DNA of 64,000 bases. Source: Adiantum capillus-veneris. Lineage: Eukaryota; Streptophyta; Polypodiopsida; Polypodiales; Pteridaceae. Location: assembly GCA_014529385.2 (NCBI GenBank), contig CM043958.1, positions 120,321,518 through 120,385,517 of the forward strand. Direction: 5' to 3'. The position numbers and the translations under genes are program-made. The notes below the pieces were generated by a model, which did not search any database, was not told the origin of the DNA, and saw nothing but the letters and a program-made list of their open reading frames with translations. Shown piece after piece: positions 1 through 11,357 of this stretch; position 1 is the stretch's first letter; every line of letters starts with the position of its first letter.

Positions 1-340
1 GAGGCTGTTGAATGAGCTGCTATATGTTGATGTCCAAGAGGAGGCTGCTGAGGGAGCACTGCGGCACTAGGGCATTACTGAGGATTTTCAATCTGTTTGG
101 TCACAGCTCTGGATTAGTCACCAAGCATGCAGGATTATAGTATTTCAGTACACAAGGGGCAGCTGTGGTAGTCTGGCTAGCTAACAGTGGACACCCCTCA
201 GATTGCAATTGGTGTGGGTATCCAATGGAGACTCAGGGCCATTGCTTATGAGATTGCCCACAAACAAGGCAGGTTTGGCTCAGAACTTTTCGTGTGATGG
301 CTTCCATTCTGGCGGGCATGGTTTTCACTTGGGGGCAGCA
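1..340 (+). pseudogene. LINE C-terminal zinc-motif remnant
   Basis: Around 201-260 the plus strand reads C-N-W-C-G-Y-P-M-E-T-Q-G-H-C, followed after a stop by D-C. This matches the C-x2-C...H...C zinc-binding motif found after the reverse transcriptase in plant LINE ORF2 proteins. No reverse transcriptase is visible upstream in the window and stops interrupt the frame, so this is a decayed fragment running off the left edge. It is not clearly the same family as the LINEs at 38.8-51.7 kb, whose motif reads C-x2-C...E-L-H-Y-I-C-H-C. Confidence 0.45.
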
Positions 341-1136
341 GTAGCAGGACAGCCTAGCCATTAGGCGCCCTCAACTGTGCCTATCCTGGACTTCTTGATC
401 ACGGCATGGAGTCAGAAGCGCGACCTTAGATGGGAGTCGATCAGTTGCCAGGGCCACTGATTCATTTGGAGGGCTCAATGTTACCGTGTCTTCGAGGGGC
501 GGGCTGAGCCACCTACATCGATTGCTGCTGGTTTTTGCATTCTGATGTGAGCTTATACATAAACTCAGAGGACAAAATGAAAGCATGCAGGGGAGCTCGG
601 ACAGGGCTAAGAGACAGCGCCAAGCTTTCACAAGTCTGTGGCTGCCAGAACCTTTCTTCACAGTGGGACATAATCTCCATTGGCACTACAGGGCTCCTAT
701 TTGGATTTCTCCCCTCCCATTAATTGATGTAGCCATTGTTTATCTTTTGTCTTTCATTCTGAGAGAATATCCTTTCTCTGTGCAGTCTTCTCTCAAGATA
801 GGGGCGTGTAGCCCATTGGGCAGACTTTCAAACTAATGGAAGGATCTTTTTTGCCCAAAGAAAGAAGAGTTTAGGAATCAAAGTTGTTTGCTGATTTTTT
901 TTTTACTTTAGGTGGGTAAAAATCTTTTGTGGATGTTAGAATGCAATAGATGAATTTTGGCATGTCAGTGTTTTGTAGTTTTCTATCAAGAATAGTTCGG
1001 TTTTCCTTGTTTTAAGATTTCATGACAATCTCAAGATTTCACAGACATCTGAATCTTGTGTGAAACTGTCACCTTAAGTATGCTTTTAAAACTATTGAAT
1101 ACATCAGTTGCTTCAATTACAATATCAGGGGCCTGA
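341..1136. other. Upstream region, no gene recognised
   Basis: About 800 bases between the LINE remnant and the first recognised glycosyltransferase exon. It contains only short open frames with no family resemblance, plus T-rich stretches near 892-910. It may hold intron or 5' flank of the gene that starts near 1137-1161. No convincing exon for a signal anchor was found here. Confidence 0.4.
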
Positions 1137-1151
1137 GAGCCCGTTCATGTT

Positions 1152-2726
1152 GTGATTGTTATGACTGCTATGCAGAATGATTTGATTTCGTGGTACGAAA
1201 GGCGCAATTTCAATGATACAAATCAGTGGAGAAATTTTCAATTCTGGCAGAAGCTCACGGCTGAGTCAGCTCCGTATTATCAGTGCACTGTTTCAGCATG
1301 CAAAGCAGTAATAAATCCCAATCAGACTCTTCTCATAGCTGCAACAGATTCCTCTCACAATCAGAATTCTTGCCCTTTTTACTTCAGATATATCCATGAA
1401 GATCTTGCGCCATGGGCAGATGGAGGTATAACAAAGAAATTGTTAGATAAGGCAAAACCACTTGCATCATTTAGGATAGTGATTAAAGGGGGAAAATTGT
1501 TCGTGGAGCCGTATGCAGCTTGCTTTCAGACAAGGGCCCTTTTTAGCATATGGGGACTCTTACAACTCATTGAGTTTTATCCAGGTCTTGTACCTGATAT
1601 AGACATGCTTTTTGGATGTGAAGACACCCCAAAAGTCCATAAGAGGACCTTCATTTATCGGCCCCAGCCTCCACCAGTTTTCAGATACTGTAGTAATATG
1701 AATTCTTTTGACATTCCCTTTCCTGATTGGTCGTTCTGGGGATGGTAAGTTATGCTTTAAACTTCTAGAATTCATGAGATAAAATTTGGGACACAATCTT
1801 CTCTGTCATGTGTTGACAGAACTGATCGTGGATTGTGTTCTCTCTTCTTTCTGGCAGGCCAGAACTGCACATCAAGTCTTGGGACAAAGAGCTTAGTGAA
1901 ATTCTGAAAGAAAACAGTGCAATGATCTGGGAGAAAAGGCAACCAACAGCTTTTTGGAGAGGAAACACAAATACTGGCGGTAAACTAAGGAAGGATCTTC
2001 AGCATTGCAATGCTGCAAAGTGTAGTGCTGAGATCATTCATCAGGTGAAGTGAATGAATACAATGTTTCAGATATATTTGATCATGTCTGTTTTGATGGA
2101 ATACTGTGAGCAGAGTCGGGTCGTGTGTGTGTGTGTCTAGTAGCTAAAACTTTGCTTGGGAGCCATACATTATAATTAGCAATGCCAGGCAGTTGATATC
2201 CTAGGAGAGAAAATCTATTACCATGCTTGTAGAGGGAAGGATCAAAAGCATATTTGAGTTTTGTTATGCAGAATTGGAACAATGAGACTAACATGCGTTC
2301 TGAAGAGTCAAAGTTAGCCCAGCAATGCAAGCATAGGTACGCTCAAATTTCCAGTCGTAAGTCATTCATAGATTTACTATCAATGCATGAAAACATTAAA
2401 GAACACAAGATTAGGAACACTATATTTTGCTGGCGAGGATAAGAGAAAATGTCCACGTACTCAATACATACACAATGTTCAATGTGATCTCTTTAAATTT
2501 TCTCTGATGTTGCAGGTACAAAATTTATGTAGAAGGATGGGGATGGTCTGTGAGCTTGAAGTACATACTTGCATGTGATTCTCCAGTCTTCCTCTTGAGT
2601 CCAAACTTCTACGACTTCTTCTCTAGGGGCTTAACACCGATGAAGCATTATTGGCCAATCAGAACGAACAAACTATGCAGATCAATAAAATTTGCATCTG
2701 ATTGGGGCAACAACAACACGGTTGAG
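1152..2726 (+). CDS. GT90 (CAP10/Rumi-like) O-glycosyltransferase, exons 1-4 of the visible gene
   Basis: Four exons of a plant Glyco_transf_90 protein: up to 1744, 1858-2044, 2272-2336 and 2516-2726. Every junction has GT/AG ends, and the frame continues through all of them into the last exon at 37255. With that exon, translation from the first open codon at 1152 gives 469 residues; the first ATG is at 1161. Family marks are C-P-F-Y-F-R-Y-I-H-E-D-L (residues 74-85), the F-P-D-W-S-F-W-G-W block at the end of exon 1, F-W-R-G-N in exon 2, and V-E-G-W-G-W-S-V-S and Y-D-F-F-S-R-G-L in exon 4. Family members are usually ER/Golgi type II membrane enzymes that transfer glucose or xylose to glycans or proteins. 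No signal anchor is visible, and the frame is open upstream only to 1137, where an AG could be a splice acceptor. The true N-terminus is therefore probably in an exon further upstream. The exact substrate cannot be told. Confidence 0.85.
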
Positions 2727-3818
2727 GTATGTCAACTTTGTATTGCTTTGATTCACTTTATTACATCAGATTCCTTGAAACTAGTTATCCAAAGAGTTGT
2801 TCATAATTAAGTATCTTATTTTTTTGCACAAGATAGATCCTTCTATTAGTTAAAAACTGCATAATGGGCTATATCAACCCCTACCGAAGGGATTACGTAC
2901 AAAGAGCGGAGACCCTTTCAAGAGGAAACAAATATACAATGGCTACATCATAAAATGGGTAGGGAGGAAAGCCCAATAGGTGGTCTGAATTGCCAATGAA
3001 GACCATGCTCCATCATGAAGAAGGGCTCCACCATGAAGAAGGGTCCTGGCTACCAAAGGCTAATGAAGGCGTAGCACTGCCTCTCAGCCCAATCTAAGCT
3101 GCCATGAATATCGTCATACTGTCGTGTGTTCCTTGTCGCCACACCGTCTGTTGCAGTTTGATATGGTATCAGAGACTAAGCTTGACGACGCCTAGTGGAT
3201 CCGGAGCAGGCTGATTGTGGCTGTGTTTTTCAGCCAGCAGCAGGGCGAGTTGCGGCTGCGTTTTTGTGGTGGAGAGCACTTTTGGACCAGCTTTTTTGCA
3301 TCAAGACGAGGCTGATCTGTCTTTGCTGCATTTTTGTTGCAAAAAACCCTTGTGTATTTGCGTTTTTAAGCCGGAAGATGACCGAGGAGTGTTTCTGATT
3401 TTTAACGTGGAGCTGGATGAGATCTGGCTTGTGTTATGAAGACCAGAAGGTGATTCGAGTGTGACCATTCGTGCACGGTACCTTTGCAGATCTTCAGCCA
3501 GCCGGTTGGAGACTTCTGTGTGGCAAAGAGGGGTAATTTGGATCGATTTCAGCCGAAGTTGTGCAAAATATAACCTAAAATTTATATGCATAGAGAAGAA
3601 CAATGTGCCTCTATATAGGCATAGAGATAGAGCCAGCTTCTTGACACATAGGCTTACAACGAGGCATGCACATTGCATGTGGCTTCTCATGCACTCTTCA
3701 AAGAATATGCTTTACACATGTCTGTCTACTTGTAAGAGGAAGTTCACGCAATAGCCATGTCCACATAAGCTTCCACTTAGGTAGAGAGTGTTCGCACACA
3801 TACAGGGTGCAACATAGC
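2727..3818. other. Intron sequence with possible LTR end and primer site
   Basis: No gene recognised. TGGTATCAGAG at 3164-3174 matches the initiator-Met-tRNA primer-binding site of LTR retrotransposons, so the bases before it may be the end of a decayed LTR and those after it a leader. No matching second LTR, gag or pol was found, so this is a weak call. Confidence 0.3.
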
Positions 3819-4210
3819 GAGTGTCAAGAAACGCGTTTCTTCACTCATGAAACGTTTCAGAAACGTTTCTATATGAGTTTGGACGTTTCAAAGGTAAAGT
3901 CAAGGCTCATGTTACATGTAAACCTTGAAGCCTCTTGTTCTTTGTTTCGGTCAAGAAATCCTCAATGTCATGAATGTAGCTTCTGTCTTGCTTCTAATCA
4001 TGAAAGTTAGTCCTATTCTCCCTCTTTTTCATGTCTAATTGTAAGGTAATGCTTAAAACATAGATCTCAGCTTATACCACTTAAAGTTACGTACATTTCT
4101 TTAGTTTGCACGAAACTTCTTTTTTTGGCGCTTCTTTCTCGGACGAAACCGTTTCGAAACCTCTGAAACTCGTTTCAAACGAAACGTTTCGAAACTCCGT
4201 GGCAACTATG
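3819..4210. mobile_element. Non-autonomous hAT-like miniature element 1
   Basis: A 392-bp insertion flanked by a perfect 8-bp duplication AACATAGC (3811-3818 and 4211-4218), the size hAT transposases make. The left end reads GAGTGTCAAGAAACG; the complement of the right end reads CATAGTTGCCACGGAG. Both ends carry clustered GAAACGTTTC-type palindromes just inside the tips (for example 3839-3870 and 4145-4197). It has no transposase. End structure and subterminal repeats resemble the element at 48595-49009, suggesting the same superfamily. Confidence 0.65.
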
Positions 4211-4218
4211 AACATAGC

Positions 4219-4787
4219 TCAGACCCAACAATGTCACCAAGAGATGTTCTTTATTCATTTTTGATCTGTACCTTTGCAAACCAAGAAACTTTTCTCACTT
4301 GTACAAACGAAAAGTCACAAATTTTTCAAAAAATTGTCTTGCTAATAGTGAAAAAGAAAGTTACATATAAATTCTACAAATTTACGAAATTTTGTCTTTT
4401 TAGGCACTTATTTTGCTCATGTCTTACCTTACTTGTCTTCCTTCTTGGAAGGACACCACCATTCCATTCTCTATTCTGAAGCTGCAGAATCAGTTGATTT
4501 GACTTTCCTCTTGGCAAACCCTTTCTTCTTTTGCTTGTTCTGCATCTCTTTATCCGATTATTCACTTCCAATTGTCAACTTTCTAGTGAGCAATGTATGC
4601 ATGGGCCATCATCCCTTGTATTTGAAGGTTTTTGTTTTAGGCAATACATCTTCAACTCAAGGGGCAATCTACAACAATATCTTTACATGTGCTCGTACAA
4701 ATTAACCATCCAAAAAAAAGCTACTGGTAATACGCATCCCAAAAATTTTTCTTGTATGATAAAAAAGTGTTTGAGCTTTGATACCAT
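4219..4787. other. Intron / decayed element interior, nothing recognised
   Basis: AT-rich sequence without a recognisable coding region. It lies on the internal side of the minus-strand primer-like site at 4775-4786, so part of it may be the 5' leader of a truncated retrotransposon. Confidence 0.3.
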
Positions 4788-5409
4788 TGTAACCACTCTC
4801 GACGAGCAGTCAAGCAAAAAACGGTGACGCACCACAATGTGCAAGACTTGATAATAAGTTGATATGCTTCAACGCTTAAGAAAAAATTGATAACTAAACA
4901 AAACAAGATAGTGAAAGGAAGTGGAGAAGATGTTGGAGCGGGATGCTCCTGCAAAAGAGGGTTGGTGGCCTTGAATCGCCACTATTAGCGTCCCGGTTGG
5001 GTATTTTACAAGCAAACTTTGTGTGTAGATGTGTGAAACTGCCTACTTTAAAAAGTTACGTATATAGGTTCCTTTCTTAAAAGCTTAAAAGCAATCTTAT
5101 AAAAGCCTTGGGATTTTTAGCCCTCCCACACATGCTTGAAAGCAAAAACAAACTTAAAAACTAAAGCAGAAAAGCAAGTTCAGGAAAAGCCAAAAGGACA
5201 TGCGCTTCATGAAAAAGCAAAAAGCAAGTTCTTTCGGGGGAAAGGAGAAGCGAGTGCTTCTTGGGAAAAAGCAAAAGCACATGCTTTTTGTGACCAAAAG
5301 CAAGAGCTTATAAAAAACAGTTTTTCACTACCGGAGAGAAAATGAGCTTTGTTTTAGAAAGAGAATCTGCCATAAATTCTAGAGAGAGAAATTTTGCTAG
5401 AAGTAAACA
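4788..5409 (-). mobile_element. Truncated copia-type LTR with adjacent primer site (minus strand)
   Basis: Read on the minus strand, a segment ends ...GGTTACA followed by A and TGGTATCAAAGC (complement of 4775-4786), the layout of a 5' LTR plus Met-tRNA primer site. The plus-strand boundaries TGTAACC (4788) and TAAACA (5409) give TG...CA ends. The LTR contains an AAAAGC-rich, A/G-biased stretch (5140-5310). No second LTR or pol was found, so the internal part is missing. Boundaries are approximate. Confidence 0.4.
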
Positions 5410-5583
5410 ATCCCCGGTTGTTATAGAAAATGAAATGAAATGAAACGTTATATTAACGTCTTCAAAAGGCCAAAATGACCCATGAGAACCAAAAGTTACA
5501 ATTGGTGAATTTCATACCATGTCTTAGTACAAAACTTACAAAGTTACAAAGAACTAACACTAAAACACTAAGGAGAAAGGAAA

Positions 5584-5609
5584 GGGGGGGGGGGGGGGGG
5601 GGGGGGGGG
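5584..5609 (+). repeat. G26 homopolymer in the LINE 3' region
   Basis: An uninterrupted run of 26 G on the plus strand (C26 in the LINE sense strand) between the stop of the C-terminal region and the LINE tail. The other family members in this window do not carry it at this place. Confidence 0.9.
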
Positions 5610-5761
5610 TTGTGGGTTCAGATGAAATCTCTCATCGGTCGCTGTCGGATCTCATCGACCTCCTCCATGGTCAGTACTCTGGTTTGGCGTCTTGCATGTC
5701 GAGCTAGAGTGATCTGTATCTTCTGTTGCAGCCTTCGTCGGTAGCGGGAGACCCCCCGAGG

Positions 5762-6471
5762 TCATGTGCGTCTGGATCTGCCAAGCTCAGTGGCTCGATC
5801 AAGCAGCGTACCTCTAGTATGAGTAGGCTCTGAGATCTGCTGTAATGACTGCTTCGTTGGCTCTCCTCTGGCTGGTGTAAAGAAATCTGTGATTCGTCTT
5901 TGAGACTGTCTTTCCCCTGATGTCCTCAGCAAGCTCTCCCTAAGTCTGCGCAGCTCTAGCAGGAACAAACCGAGACACCTCTGATCCTTGTATCTCATGA
6001 CTCTAGAAAAAGGTCCGAAACCTTCTCTGAACAGGCAGTGGAAGTGGCTGCGTATCTCATAGTATGCCGGGTTGTGTAGTGCAGCTCTGTCTCTTGGCTC
6101 TAAGTTACATAGGTGACATATCCTACCCTTGCTGGCACCCCTCGAAATCGGCCAGTCTCGATCTGGAGCTGATGTGAGGATGTGAGTATTTGTCCAATAG
6201 CGCATCTTATCCCATGAGATACGTGTGTATCCATGTATGCAAGCCTAGTCACAAAGCCGTCCTCCGTGAGTTGGAGAAGATGCCCTCTGTAGAAGGCCAT
6301 CTTCGTGCCCAACTCCTGTGTCGGCTTATCCATGTGCTCTCGGTATCTAGCTGAATCAGATCTTGACGTATGAGTCTGGTGATCTCTGTCCGTGTGAGTG
6401 ACAGGGAAGGAATATTGAAGCGGAGGTAATCTATCCATGTTGAGACCATGTGACTGAAACCATGCTGTCAT
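5762..6471 (-). pseudogene. LINE ORF2 C-terminal region with zinc motif, frameshifted
   Basis: Two overlapping minus-strand frames together match the C-terminal part of the plus-strand LINE (44896-45785). One has L-T-E-D-G-F-V, Y-M-D-T-H-V-S-H-G-I-R-C-A-I-G-Q and S-S-H-Q-L-Q-I-E-T-G-R-F-R-G. The other has C-H-L-C-N-L-E-P, Y-Y-E-I-R-S-H-F-H-C-L-F-R-E-G-F and D-Q-R-C-L-G-L-F-L-L-E-L. A frameshift near 6120-6200 and the loss of part of the C...H...C motif mark it as dead. Confidence 0.7.
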
Positions 6472-6862
6472 CTGTCCATACCAACACGCTGTATCGCCTT
6501 GTAGAGCTAGTTGTCAAGATGACTCCAGGGCAAGCTGAGCGTAGATGTCCCTGGGGAGATCCCATAGACCGTGCATAAAGGATATTGATCTAGTCAATGC
6601 CTCCACCACGGAGGGAAGGGGGCGGGGGGGCAGCGGCGGCGGGCTTGGCTCAGATAATCTCATGTGGTACTGAGGCCTTAGCCCGAATCATTCGAGCGAT
6701 CATAGAGACCAGAGGCCTCTCTATACATCTCTATCCATCTGTGTTGCCAGATCTCCCATGGTGGTCTACTGAGGGTCCCCATACCTGAACTCCATAGAGC
6801 ATAGCTGAAGTCACTAGAGTATCAAAAAGCCAGAGCTTTGTTCGCGGTTCTTGAAACTGAAC

Positions 6863-7186
6863 CTACGAACACATCCTCTCCAGTCCTCCCAAAGCTGCAT
6901 ATGCTCTCGTCAGTCTAGTCTTTGATGCTCTCCTTAGTGAAAACACTGGTCCACCGAAGACTACCCCAAGATAAGTATATACATCTGTGTACTCCACAGT
7001 CTCCTGGCCATACGTAAATGTGGGTGCCGACCTCCTGACCCACTGTGGTGTGGTGTTGAACACCATAACCTTGGTTTTCCCCAGATTGACAGACAATCCA
7101 CTGTCACGAGCAAATTTATGCAGAGCATCCAAATGACGCTGCATCCCCTCTGGAGAGTTAGAAATCAGCACAACATGTAGCAACAA
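6863..7186 (-). pseudogene. LINE reverse transcriptase, C-terminal part lacking the YVDD box
   Basis: The frame continues the RT with L-I-S-N-S-P-E-G, S-V-N-L-G-K-T-K-V-M-V-F-N-T and Y-T-Y-L-G-V-V-F. Where the related copy at 44512-44523 has Y-V-D-D, this copy goes from L-L-H directly to V-V-L-I-S, so the catalytic aspartate pair is deleted. This copy cannot encode an active reverse transcriptase. Confidence 0.75.
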
Positions 7187-7226
7187 CAGAATTTTATGTC
7201 CCCGCTAGCTGAGCCCCCCCGTCCCC

Positions 7227-7877
7227 CTAACGCTCTACATAGTCCGAAAACTCATCCACATACATCCCAAAAAGAGTCAGGGATAGGGGGCATCCCTGCT
7301 TTACTCCAATAGTGGAGTGAACCATGTCAGACATTCCCTCAGTGGTGCGTACCCGCCCCATCACTGTCCTGTATAGAGCCAGAATACCCCATATCAGCTC
7401 TGTAGGCACACCCATGTCCTGTAGTCTGCGTATAAGTCTGGCTCTCGGCACTGTGTCAAAAGCTTTGCGGAAATCCACAAAGCTACAATAGATCCTCTTG
7501 CCATGGTGTCTACCCTCCTCAATAATAGCTCTGAGTGTCAGAATCTGGTCAAGAGTGGAGAAACCTCTCCTGAAACGTGCTTGCCCTTGTGCTCTTATGC
7601 CCTCTCGCTCTGCCCATCTACTCAGGTCCTGCTCAAGAACGGATGCATAAAACCTAGCTAATGTGTGACGAACCATGATGGTGCGATAATTCGCGGGAAT
7701 CATGGGATCTCCTGACTTGAAAATAGGCACAATCGTAGACATACTCCAAGTCTCCGAGAAGCCTTCATACATGGCTCGATTAAACATCATAGCCAGGAAC
7801 TTTGCAAGCATACCTCTGGCATGGATGAAGTGCTCTGCTACCAGACCATCATGATCATGTGCTCTCCTTGTCTTCAT
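7227..7877 (-). pseudogene. LINE reverse transcriptase, N-terminal part
   Basis: The minus-strand frame has H-D-G-L-V-A-E-H-F near its start, S-T-I-V-P-I-F-K-S-G-D-P, N-Y-R-T-I-M-V, F-R-R-G-F-S-T-L-D-Q-I, D-F-R-K-A-F-D-T-V-P and K-Q-G-C-P-L-S, the ordered RT blocks of LINE ORF2. The frame is lost after V-D-E-F-S-D-Y-V-E-R, where a shift leads to the next piece at 6863-7186. It is part of the LINE at 5427-8092. Confidence 0.8.
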
Positions 7878-8092
7878 CCTGTCAATGGCTTTCCTTGCAG
7901 TAAAGAAAGAACATGTCTCTAGTGGGTCCGGCAGAGGTGGTTGCCCTGATGCTGTGTAGAGAGATGTGGCATATTCCCCCTATGTCTCAGTGGAGGTGAC
8001 CGCTGGTGGTGGTGAATGCTCGTGGAATAGCCTCCATGCTTCGCCTGAGTTCTGACTTATAAATAACTGATACAGATCAGAGAGAAGTGCAC

Positions 8093-9107
8093 ATTTCTAG
8101 AGAGAGAGTATTGTTCTAGAGACAAAATTCAGATTTAGAGAGAAAATCAGCACCCTTTATAGAGAAAGAGAATATAGGGAGAGAGAGTCATTGCGCGGCT
8201 TGCAAGATTCTTGCTATGACTCAAAGTTTGGTAGGAACCACCTCTCTAAAGAGGGGAATTCTGTGATGGGACGAAAGTACGCAGTGATCAGTTGTACTTT
8301 CGATCTAGACGTAGAAACCCCAAATCTAAAACCTGGAATCCATAGGGTTATCCTTGCATGAGAGGCATTGTGCCATACATTCTTCCCATAAAGCTATTCC
8401 GGGATTCTACTTTACGCAAAGTACATGAAGGGTAAAGCCGATGAACACAATGGTCGCACAGTGGCAGGGGGTAAAAGAAAAAGTGAAAATAAAAGCAATC
8501 AAAGCGTCTAGCAAGAAGAAGGGATCCAAATTGATTGCTAATCAATATATTCAACAGAAGCGGCAGATGCCACCCTACCTGGGCTTTGTGGGCAGAAATC
8601 CAACTTTCTCAAATATGGCCGTCAAGTGCCAGTTTGGTATGCCTCCAGGGGTTTCAGTGTACTGTTGCCCATTTAGAGGACGGATGCCTAGGCAAGAAGA
8701 TGCTCCATGGGGATGTCGATTTTGTTTTCATGAGCTTTTTCATACTAAGTGCATTATGCTGTCTCAAACTGCCCTGCATGGCCATCGTGATTTGTCATCG
8801 CAAGTTTCATCATGATCTTTGTTGTCACCTTTGTTGTCCTTGGCCTCTTTGTCCACCACCTCTTCTATATACTTGCACTCTTCTTCTTGGTGTTAGGAAC
8901 TGCTGCTTCATGGTCGACCATTGCAGATTTGGATGGACTATTTGAACAAGAACAATCGTCTGGGCTCTCATACTACTAACTAGCCAGTTATGCAACAAGA
9001 CGGAAAATTCACTACAGCAACATTGAACTGGATGGAAATTAGCAAATTGAACTCGAAATAACACTGTAGTCTAGAGAGACAAAGCGGTGGAATTCCACTC
9101 TAAGAGA
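8093..9107. other. Intron sequence with GA-rich start and one unassigned ORF
   Basis: 8093-8200 is rich in AGAGAG. An open frame at 8441-8815 (plus) encodes a lysine-rich start and a cysteine-bearing middle (C-C-P-F-R-G-R-M-P, C-R-F-C-F-H-E-L-F-H). I do not recognise it as any family. It may be a decayed mobile-element or gene fragment. Confidence 0.35.
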
Positions 9108-9112
9108 TATTG

Positions 9113-9706
9113 TGTGCGCGTATGTCGCACGTGTCAATGCAAGGAACTTGCCGATACACCGTGTGCGAGCCACAAATGGCTCCAAGCACACAAGAAGCCT
9201 AAACTAGTAAGCTCAAAGAAGGCGATGGTGTGTCACTCACCGCTCTACGCTTGCTTCGTGGAGGATTTCTCGCCGCGAAGAAGAAGGAGACGCCGCTACG
9301 CCGCGCTCAACCGCCTCACCGCCGCCGTGCCGCCGCAATGCTCGATCGCACTCTCTCTCTCTCTCACATACACACACACACACAAGGAGGTGAAGAAGAA
9401 GAAGATGGAGATGGAGATGGAGCAAGAGCACTCTTCTATTGCACAAATGAGAGAATGAGTGAATTTGAGGTTTAGTTGACTTTTATATGAGCTCGCCCCA
9501 TTCACACTTGGACGCCCATGCTTAGCCAACTAATCCCTTGAATGTTCCAGTTAGAGTGCGCCTCTCATCGGCGATCACTCTTACCCTTTTCCTATTGGAC
9601 CGACAAGCCCGGTACCTGACTCTACCAAATAAATAATACAATGTCCGTCGTAGGTTACAACGTCCGTCGTAGGTAATAGGGTGTCCGTGAGCCGTGAGGG
9701 TTAACA
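9113..9706 (-). repeat. 3' LTR of the gag-only element
   Basis: 594 bp, nearly identical to 17104-17707. It contains a (CT)n/(CA)n tract and GAAGAAGAAG repeats near 9350-9425. Because the element is on the minus strand, this left copy is its 3' LTR. Confidence 0.9.
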
Positions 9707-11357
9707 TGCCCTCCTTCCTGATGTAGATTCCGTCCTCGGAAGCTATTGAGTTGAAGCTCGTTGGTTGAGGTGGAAGAGCATTTGAGATGAATGTCCTTAG
9801 CCTTGTTCAGTCACACTGCAAAATCAAACAACATTGGCACAGTAATTGCATTCTCATAAGCGATTAAAAAGCATATGCAGTTTTAGGCAGACAAATTGAT
9901 TGGTAACAGAATTTTAAACAATTTGTCAGCAATAAACATTAAATTGCAATATAATCAAATGCATAAACAGATGTAAAGGTAAAAAATTAAACAAGTCTGG
10001 GGTCGCTAATTTAACGGTCGAAAGGCACTAGAGATCGACTATTAATACCATGGGTAAGCTTCTTAATTTTCTCTGGTCAATTAAGTTGTTTAATCGCGAG
10101 AGCCAAGTATTTCATGTTCGAGGGCTGACTAGAGGCTATACCTAGAAGACCTTGTAGTTAAGCTACGATAAAAGGAATTTCTCATGAAATGATCGCCTGA
10201 CTGATTACCTTTTCTTTGACGCCCCAAAGTCTTTTCACAGTGATTCAATTTTGATGTGTGTGCTTATTTTGTATGCCTTGGGTTTTTTGCTTTTGAAGGA
10301 AAAGCGCCCACAGTGGGAACCTCTAGGGCTCTAGTACCATAGGCGATACATGTGAGTGAAGTACCCAATCAAGCTGAGATTTCTCTTCCAGCTTAAGATT
10401 TTACAATGTAGCACTTTGATTTTTTGTTTGTTCATTTTCAGCATTTTAATTTTGTAACTTTGGGGGGTCATATAACACTGATACACCTCCCCAGGCTCAT
10501 CACACAAGTAAACTCTCTTTATAATACTTAAGCTAAAGGTCAATAGGGTCAAGCCCACTAGAAAGCCCTAGTACATTTCACACAATGCTGCCTAAATCGG
10601 ATTAAGAACCTAAGTAACCATTGATTATTAGGAAGGCATTCCCCATGGTATTAAGAGAAGATCTCTAACACCGAACTTGGTCAAACTAGCTTAGTCGAAC
10701 TTGCTTGATTTTTAAACTTAGACAAGTGATTATGACAAAAAATTACATTGAATTTAATGTTTGGTACTAAGCAAATGCGCTGAATATTATGCTACTAATC
10801 ACAATCAAAGCAGACAAACATGGATGCAAAAAGATAAGGGGCAATGCTAATGGATAAGAAACACCTGTTTGTGTTGATGGTCGCGCTTGATCTGAAGTGT
10901 GAACGAGAGAAAGATTCCATGAAGGTCCAAATCCTAACAACAGCAACATGTTCCTGTACACACTATGAAACACAAAGAATACCTCTAGGAGGCACATCAG
11001 TGGGAAAAAGGGACTTTGCTAATCACTCAACTCTAAAACAGAAACACTCATGTCGTACTAATCTTACCTACCCTCCATCACTCGAGTGATGAGAATCAAA
11101 GGTGCTTTATGGCATAGGTTTCTGTTTCAGTGTTCCGGATGTGAATGTGTAGGTCTGCGTCAATGTTTTGACTTTTATTGTGCACTCGTTTGCTAATTGC
11201 TCTTGCTCTTTATTATTATTATTATTTTTTTTTGTGAGTATAAGGCTTTATATGTACATTCCCTAAGATTGGGAGATTGAGAGGTCAGGGAGGAAGGTTG
11301 AGAGGAGAATGAGTGAATGATGACTGTCAGCAAACACTCCCCCCTTCCTTGGGTAGA
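9707..11357 (-). other. 3' non-coding part of the gag-only element
   Basis: No reverse transcriptase or integrase motif is seen on the minus strand. The purine tract AGGAAGGAGGGCA (complement of about 9707-9719) next to the 3' LTR would prime second-strand synthesis. Confidence 0.6.

Larger units (their letters stand above)
5427..8092 (-). mobile_element. 5'-truncated LINE on the minus strand
   Basis: The minus-strand 3' tail (5427-5480) is the complement of the TTTTGGCCTTTTGAAGACGT ... CATTTCATTTC tail shared by the plus-strand LINEs at 39.6, 46.1, 49.8, 50.1 and 50.9 kb. Going 5'-ward come the C-terminal zinc region, the reverse transcriptase and then sequence homologous to the endonuclease-RT linker of the 39.7-46.1 kb copy, stopping at about 8092. 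It lacks ORF1 and the endonuclease. The flanks on both sides carry similar CTAGAGAGAGA sequence (about 5380 and 8107), so the target was GA-rich. Confidence 0.8.

Noticed and set aside
371-661. Minus-strand open frame near the left edge
   Set aside because: No family resemblance, short, and overlapping other equally weak frames.
3164-3174. A full-length LTR element starting at the primer-like site
   Set aside because: No second LTR, gag or pol could be tied to it, so only a possible remnant is recorded.
5475-5744. Open frame with a poly-Gly stretch
   Set aside because: The Gly run is the G26 homopolymer, and the frame is antisense to the LINE 3' region.
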